64,000 nt of DNA from positions 806,001 to 870,000 of the forward strand of contig NZ_AP017372.2 in the NCBI RefSeq assembly GCF_002356555.2, in the 5' to 3' direction. Of the stretch, positions 60,020-64,000 are shown one piece after another; within the stretch, counting starts at the first letter, position 1, and each line of letters opens with the position of its first letter. The stretch is from Halorhodospira halochloris (GTDB lineage Bacteria; Pseudomonadota; Gammaproteobacteria; Nitrococcales; Halorhodospiraceae). Below the pieces are notes generated by a model. That model saw nothing but the letters and a program-made list of their open reading frames with translations. It was not told where the DNA came from and did not search any database. A program made the translations under genes and the position numbers.

Positions 60020-60090
60020 TGGCCGACACCTGAGCAGGATTGCAATGGTCCACGCCTGAGCAGGGCCGACAAGTATTGGAGATGCAAGCT

Positions 60091-61359
60091 ATGCAAAAAG
60101 ATCAAGCAACGATCGAGCGGGAGTGGGCAGAGAGCCCACGTTGGCAAGGTGTTAAGCGCGGTTATGGCGCCGAAGAGGTTATCAGGCTGCGTGGTACGGT
60201 CCATGTAGAGTACTCACTTGCCCGCCAAGGAGCTGAGAAGCTGTGGCGGTATATGCATGAGATGCCGTATGTTAACGCCTTGGGTGCGTTGACCGGCAAC
60301 CAGGCCCTGCAACAAGTCAAGGCTGGCCTCAACGCGATATATCTGTCCGGTTGGCAGGTGGCGGCTGACGCCAACCTCGGCCAGACCATGTATCCGGACC
60401 AGTCACTCTACCCGGCCAACTCGGTACCGGCAGTGGTGGATCGCATAAACAACGCACTGTTGCGTGCCGATGAGATAAACCACGCCGAAGATAATCAGCC
60501 GTTTGATTTCATGAAGCCGATCGTGGCTGATGCCGAGGCGGGTTTCGGTGGCGTGTTGAATGCATTTGAGCTGATGAAGGGCATGATCAGGGCAGGTGCG
60601 GCCGGAGTCCACTTCGAAGATCAGCTCGCTTCGGTGAAAAAGTGCGGCCACATGGGTGGTAAGGTACTGCTGCCGACCCAAGAGGCGGTACACAAGCTGA
60701 TCGCTGCTCGCCTCGCAGCTGACACTATGGATGTGCCTACGGTTCTGGTAGCCAGGACCGATGCCGAGGCGGCAGACCTGTTGACCTCTGATGTGGATGA
60801 TAACGACAAGCCGTTCATTACCGGTGATCGCACGGCGGAGGGCTTCTTCCGTACCAAGCCGGGCATCGATCAGGCCATCAGCCGCGGACTGGCCTATGCG
60901 CCTTACGCCGACGTGATTTGGTGTGAGACCGGTAAGCCTGATTTGGGCTTCGCCCGCGACTTTGCCCAGGCCATACATGAGAAGTTCCCGGGCAAGTTGC
61001 TCGCCTACAACTGCTCACCATCATTTAACTGGGCTGGCAACCTGGACGATAAGACTATCCGTAAGTTCCAAGATGAGCTCGGGGCAATGGGCTTTAAGTT
61101 CCAGTTCATTACGCTGGCCGGCTTCCACTCCCTCAACTACTCGATGTTTGAGTTGGCGCGCGGTTACAAAGAGCGGCAGATGGAGGCCTACTCCGAGCTG
61201 CAGCAAGCTGAGTTCGCCGCCGAAAAGTACGGTTACACTGCCACACGTCACCAACGTGAGGTCGGTGCCGGTTACTTTGATGAGGTAACCAACGTAATCC
61301 AAGGCGGCCAATCGTCGGTAACTGCACTCAAGGGTTCGACCGAAGAAGAGCAGTTCTAA
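60091..61359 (+). CDS. aceA: Isocitrate lyase
   Basis: Cleaves isocitrate to glyoxylate and succinate, first step of the glyoxylate shunt, allowing growth on acetate. The catalytic [17 protein letters not shown] block and the [11 protein letters not shown] (metal-binding), [29 protein letters not shown] and [11 protein letters not shown] blocks are all clear. 422 residues. ATG 60091 lies nine bases after GGAG (60078-60081). Transcribed away from the LysR gene; ends at a strong terminator. Malate synthase is not in the window. Confidence 0.97.
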   Translation: MQKDQATIEREWAESPRWQGVKRGYGAEEVIRLRGTVHVEYSLARQGAEKLWRYMHEMPYVNALGALTGNQALQQVKAGLNAIYLSGWQVAADANLGQTMYPDQSLYPANSVPAVVDRINNALLRADEINHAEDNQPFDFMKPIVADAEAGFGGVLNAFELMKGMIRAGAAGVHFEDQLASVKKCGHMGGKVLLPTQEAVHKLIAARLAADTMDVPTVLVARTDAEAADLLTSDVDDNDKPFITGDRTAEGFFRTKPGIDQAISRGLAYAPYADVIWCETGKPDLGFARDFAQAIHEKFPGKLLAYNCSPSFNWAGNLDDKTIRKFQDELGAMGFKFQFITLAGFHSLNYSMFELARGYKERQMEAYSELQQAEFAAEKYGYTATRHQREVGAGYFDEVTNVIQGGQSSVTALKGSTEEEQF

Positions 61360-61388
61360 AGCCTGAGCAGAGCAGCTCTTGTCTTTAC

Positions 61389-61427
61389 AGCCCCGGGACA
61401 GGTGGTTACCTCCCGGGGCTTTTTTTG
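61389..61427 (+). terminator. Rho-independent terminator of aceA
   Basis: AGCCCCGGGA (61389-61398) and TCCCGGGGCT (61411-61420) form a perfect 10-bp stem followed by TTTTTTT. Confidence 0.9.
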
Positions 61428-61481
61428 GTAAAAAATTCTCTGCTGCCCTTGTATTGGCGCTATGCGCCATCACTATATAGA

Positions 61482-61811
61482 ATGGGGATGATGACAGAAG
61501 AGCCGCACCAAGATGAACCTCAAGGGCCTGATGTCGAAGCGACCCGACCGCAGGCAAAGAGTCCGCCACTTTACCGGGTGGTATTGTTAAATGACGATTT
61601 CACCCCAATGGATTTTGTGGTCGAGGTCTTGCAGCGCTTTTTCCAGATGGACCGCAATCAGGCTACGCAGGTCATGCTGCATGTCCATACCCGTGGTAAG
61701 GGGGTATGCGGGGTTTATAGCCGTGATGTGGCAGAGACTAAAGTCTCCCAGGTCAATGATTATGCACGCGAGCATGAACACCCACTACTATGTACTATGG
61801 AAGAAGCTTAA
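61482..61811 (+). CDS. clpS: ClpAP adaptor ClpS
   Basis: Delivers N-degron substrates to Clp[21 protein letters not shown] is the adaptor signature, with the substrate-pocket NDD and [26 protein letters not shown] follows. About 109 residues; ATG 61482, 61488 or 61491 are all possible. clpA follows. Confidence 0.95.
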   Translation: MGMMTEEPHQDEPQGPDVEATRPQAKSPPLYRVVLLNDDFTPMDFVVEVLQRFFQMDRNQATQVMLHVHTRGKGVCGVYSRDVAETKVSQVNDYAREHEHPLLCTMEEA

Positions 61812-61912
61812 AATAGGTAGAATAGAGCTGAGAGCCGACGCAACCTGACCCAGTGCGCATAGGCTAAAATCATATATGTTCGGGTCCGAGGCCCCAGGCG
61901 AGGTGGTAGGGC

Positions 61913-64000
61913 ATGTTGAGCAAAGAACTGGAATTTACCCTCAATTTGGCCTTCAAGGATGCACGTGAGAAGCGCCATGAGTTCCTGACCGTGGAGCACT
62001 TGTTGCTCGCGCTAACCGATAATCCTGCAGCATCGCAGGTCTTGAAATCCTGTGGCGCCGATCTGGAGCGTCTGCGACGTGATCTGCAGGCCTTCCTGGC
62101 GGAGACTACGCCGCTGTTGCCAGTCAATGACGGTCGAGAGACTCAGCCCACTTTGGGGTTTCAGCGCGTGTTGCAGCGAGCCATTCTCCACGTTCAGTCT
62201 TCAGGCAAGCGCGAAGTGACCGGGGCCAACGTGCTGGTGGCTATCTTCAGCGAGCAGGAGTCTCAAGCGGTATACTTTCTGCACAAACAAAACATATCGC
62301 GCCTCGACGTGGTTAACTATATATCCCATGGCATTTCATCAGTCGGCGGCGAAGAGGATATGGGTAAAGAGGAGAGTGGTCCAACCGAAGAAGAGGGGTC
62401 TGCAGAACCTGCCCAGGGCGGCTCACCGCTCGAGCAGTATGCAACTAACCTTAATTCGCGTGCCCGTGATGGTCAGATTGACCCGCTAATTGGTAGGCGC
62501 TATGAGGTAGAAAGGACGGTGCAGGTTCTGTGCCGCAGGCGCAAGAACAATCCCCTTTTTGTCGGCGAAGCGGGGGTTGGTAAAACTGCCATAGCCGAGG
62601 GTTTAGCCAAGCATATTGTTGAGGGAGAAGTGCCGGATGTACTCAGGGAGAGTACCATCTATGCCCTCGATCTGGGCGCCTTGGTAGCCGGAACCAAGTA
62701 CCGCGGCGACTTTGAGAAGCGTCTCAAGTCGTTGTTGCATCAACTGAAAAAGGATAAGGGGTCGATCCTCTTTATCGACGAGATACATACCATCATAGGG
62801 GCCGGCTCAGCCTCGGGCGGGGTGATGGATGCCTCCAACCTGATTAAGCCTATGCTCGCCTCTGGCGAGTTGCGCTGCATTGGATCAACCACTTATCAGG
62901 AGTACCGCTCCATATTTGAAAAAGACCGGGCGCTGGCGCGGCGCTTCCAAAAGATTGATGTCAGTGAGCCGTCAGTAGAGGATACAGTGCAGATACTCAA
63001 GGGGTTGAAGAGCCGCTTTGAGGAGCACCATAACGTGCGCTTTACTGAGCCAGCGTTGCAGGCCGCCGCTGAGCTATCGGCGAAATATATCAATGACCGG
63101 CGGCTTCCCGATAAAGCCATAGACGTGATTGATGAGGCTGGCGCGCGATTGCGGCTGCGGCCCCGTTCTAAGCGGCGCAAGACCGTGGGCCTGCCGGATA
63201 TTGAGTCTATAGTGGCCAAGATCGCTAGGATCCCGCCCAAGCGCGTCTCCTCTCAGGATATGAAGGTGCTCGAGAACTTGGAGGGCGAGCTTAAGGGGCT
63301 TATCTTCGGTCAGGATGAAGCTATCGATAATTTGGCCTCGACCATCAAGATGTCGCGCGCTGGTTTAGGGACCCCCGATCGGCCGGTTGGTAGTTTCCTC
63401 TTTGCTGGTCCAACCGGTGTCGGTAAGACTGAGGTTACTAGGCAGTTGGCGGAGTTGACCGGCGTGCACCTGATCCGCTTCGACATGTCCGAGTACATGG
63501 AAAGACACACAGTCTCGCGCCTAATAGGCGCACCGCCGGGTTATGTGGGGTACGACCAAGGTGGCTTATTGACCGAAGAGGTGATAAAGCACCCTCACTC
63601 GGTGGTCTTACTCGATGAGATAGAGAAGGCCCACCCGGACGTCTTCAATCTGCTCCTCCAAGTTATGGATCACGGAACGCTGACCGACAATAATGGGCGC
63701 GAGGCAGATTTTCGCAACGTCATACTGGTTATGACTACCAACGCTGGCGCAGAGGAGATGAGTAAGCGCGCCATAGGCTTCGCCACTGAAGAACATGTTC
63801 AGGACAGCATGGAGGCGATACGGCGTACCTTCACTCCAGAGTTCCGCAATCGAATTGATGCGGTGGTTCAGTTCCAGCCTCTCGATCACGATACTATTCA
63901 GCGAGTGGTGGACAAGTTTATCCGCGAACTCTCGGTCCAGCTCGCTGAGAAGCGCGTTACTTTGGTTGTCGATGGCGAGGCTAGAAAGTGGATTGGCGGG
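61913..64000 (+). CDS. clpA: ClpA ATPase, runs off the window
   Basis: AAA+ unfoldase partner of ClpP. ATG 61913 begins [20 protein letters not shown], the N-domain that binds ClpS. First Walker [18 protein letters not shown]; first Walker [11 protein letters not shown]. Second Walker [19 protein letters not shown]; second Walker [16 protein letters not shown]. The 696 residues present are most of the roughly 755 expected, so the end lies outside. AGGTGG precedes the start. Confidence 0.97.
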   Translation, partial: MLSKELEFTLNLAFKDAREKRHEFLTVEHLLLALTDNPAASQVLKSCGADLERLRRDLQAFLAETTPLLPVNDGRETQPTLGFQRVLQRAILHVQSSGKREVTGANVLVAIFSEQESQAVYFLHKQNISRLDVVNYISHGISSVGGEEDMGKEESGPTEEEGSAEPAQGGSPLEQYATNLNSRARDGQIDPLIGRRYEVERTVQVLCRRRKNNPLFVGEAGVGKTAIAEGLAKHIVEGEVPDVLRESTIYALDLGALVAGTKYRGDFEKRLKSLLHQLKKDKGSILFIDEIHTIIGAGSASGGVMDASNLIKPMLASGELRCIGSTTYQEYRSIFEKDRALARRFQKIDVSEPSVEDTVQILKGLKSRFEEHHNVRFTEPALQAAAELSAKYINDRRLPDKAIDVIDEAGARLRLRPRSKRRKTVGLPDIESIVAKIARIPPKRVSSQDMKVLENLEGELKGLIFGQDEAIDNLASTIKMSRAGLGTPDRPVGSFLFAGPTGVGKTEVTRQLAELTGVHLIRFDMSEYMERHTVSRLIGAPPGYVGYDQGGLLTEEVIKHPHSVVLLDEIEKAHPDVFNLLLQVMDHGTLTDNNGREADFRNVILVMTTNAGAEEMSKRAIGFATEEHVQDSMEAIRRTFTPEFRNRIDAVVQFQPLDHDTIQRVVDKFIRELSVQLAEKRVTLVVDGEARKWIGG

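Overview
The window reads as a chromosomal segment of a halophilic or alkaliphilic purple sulfur bacterium of the Ectothiorhodospiraceae, most likely Halorhodospira (Gammaproteobacteria). This is inferred from gammaproteobacterial gene orders (lpxA-lpxB-rnhB-dnaE, accA-tilS, pyrG-kdsA-eno-ftsB-ispD-ispF-truD-surE-pcm, mnmA-hflD, clpS-clpA). It is supported by phototroph genes: a light-harvesting beta/alpha pair, a BciB-type 8-vinyl reductase, RegB/RegA and an Rnf operon. Species cannot be fixed from this window alone.

Layout. 1-7005: end of lpxA, then lpxB, rnhB, bciB and dnaE on +. 7002-10155: a CbbY-like phosphatase (-) and a protein joining an IS3-OrfA-type HTH to two TPR blocks. 10162-16004: a minus-strand run of FAH-family hydrolase, tilS, accA, an unknown protein and an M1-like peptidase lipoprotein. 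16234-25333: an XRE regulator, then the long housekeeping run pyrG to pcm, interrupted by a minus-strand Smr gene. 25753-31873: gltBD (-). 32241-42757: rnfB, a very large 2-oxoacid:ferredoxin oxidoreductase, rnfCDGEA and a small Cys-rich membrane protein. 43025-50889: YqaA/DedA, an NlpD-like lipoprotein, glpK, then regulators (response regulator, SqrR/BigR-type repressor, RegB, RegA), a secreted DsrE-like protein and a double universal stress protein. 51099-53654: thioesterase and MotY/OmpA-like protein (-), then the antenna operon behind a structured leader. 53978-58606: acnA, hflD, mnmA (-). 58954-61359: a LysR regulator divergent from isocitrate lyase. 61482-64000: clpS and the first 696 residues of ClpA.

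How it fits together. Ferredoxin-linked carbon metabolism (the 2-oxoacid oxidoreductase and Rnf), nitrogen assimilation (GltBD), the glyoxylate shunt (AcnA, AceA) and photosynthesis (antenna, BciB) sit beside sulfide and redox regulators (SqrR-like, RegBA). This is what a sulfide-oxidising anoxygenic phototroph that also assimilates acetate would need.

Scattered through the intergenic spaces are seven copies, plus one decayed one, of a roughly 120-150 bp long-hairpin repeat. A conserved core is flanked by arms that change from copy to copy yet stay self-complementary. This repeat family, the HTH-TPR fusion, the oxidoreductase embedded in the rnf operon, and the C-terminally extended antenna beta polypeptide with its unusual leader are the most unusual things seen. 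No CRISPR array, rRNA, convincing tRNA, prophage or intact insertion sequence was found.
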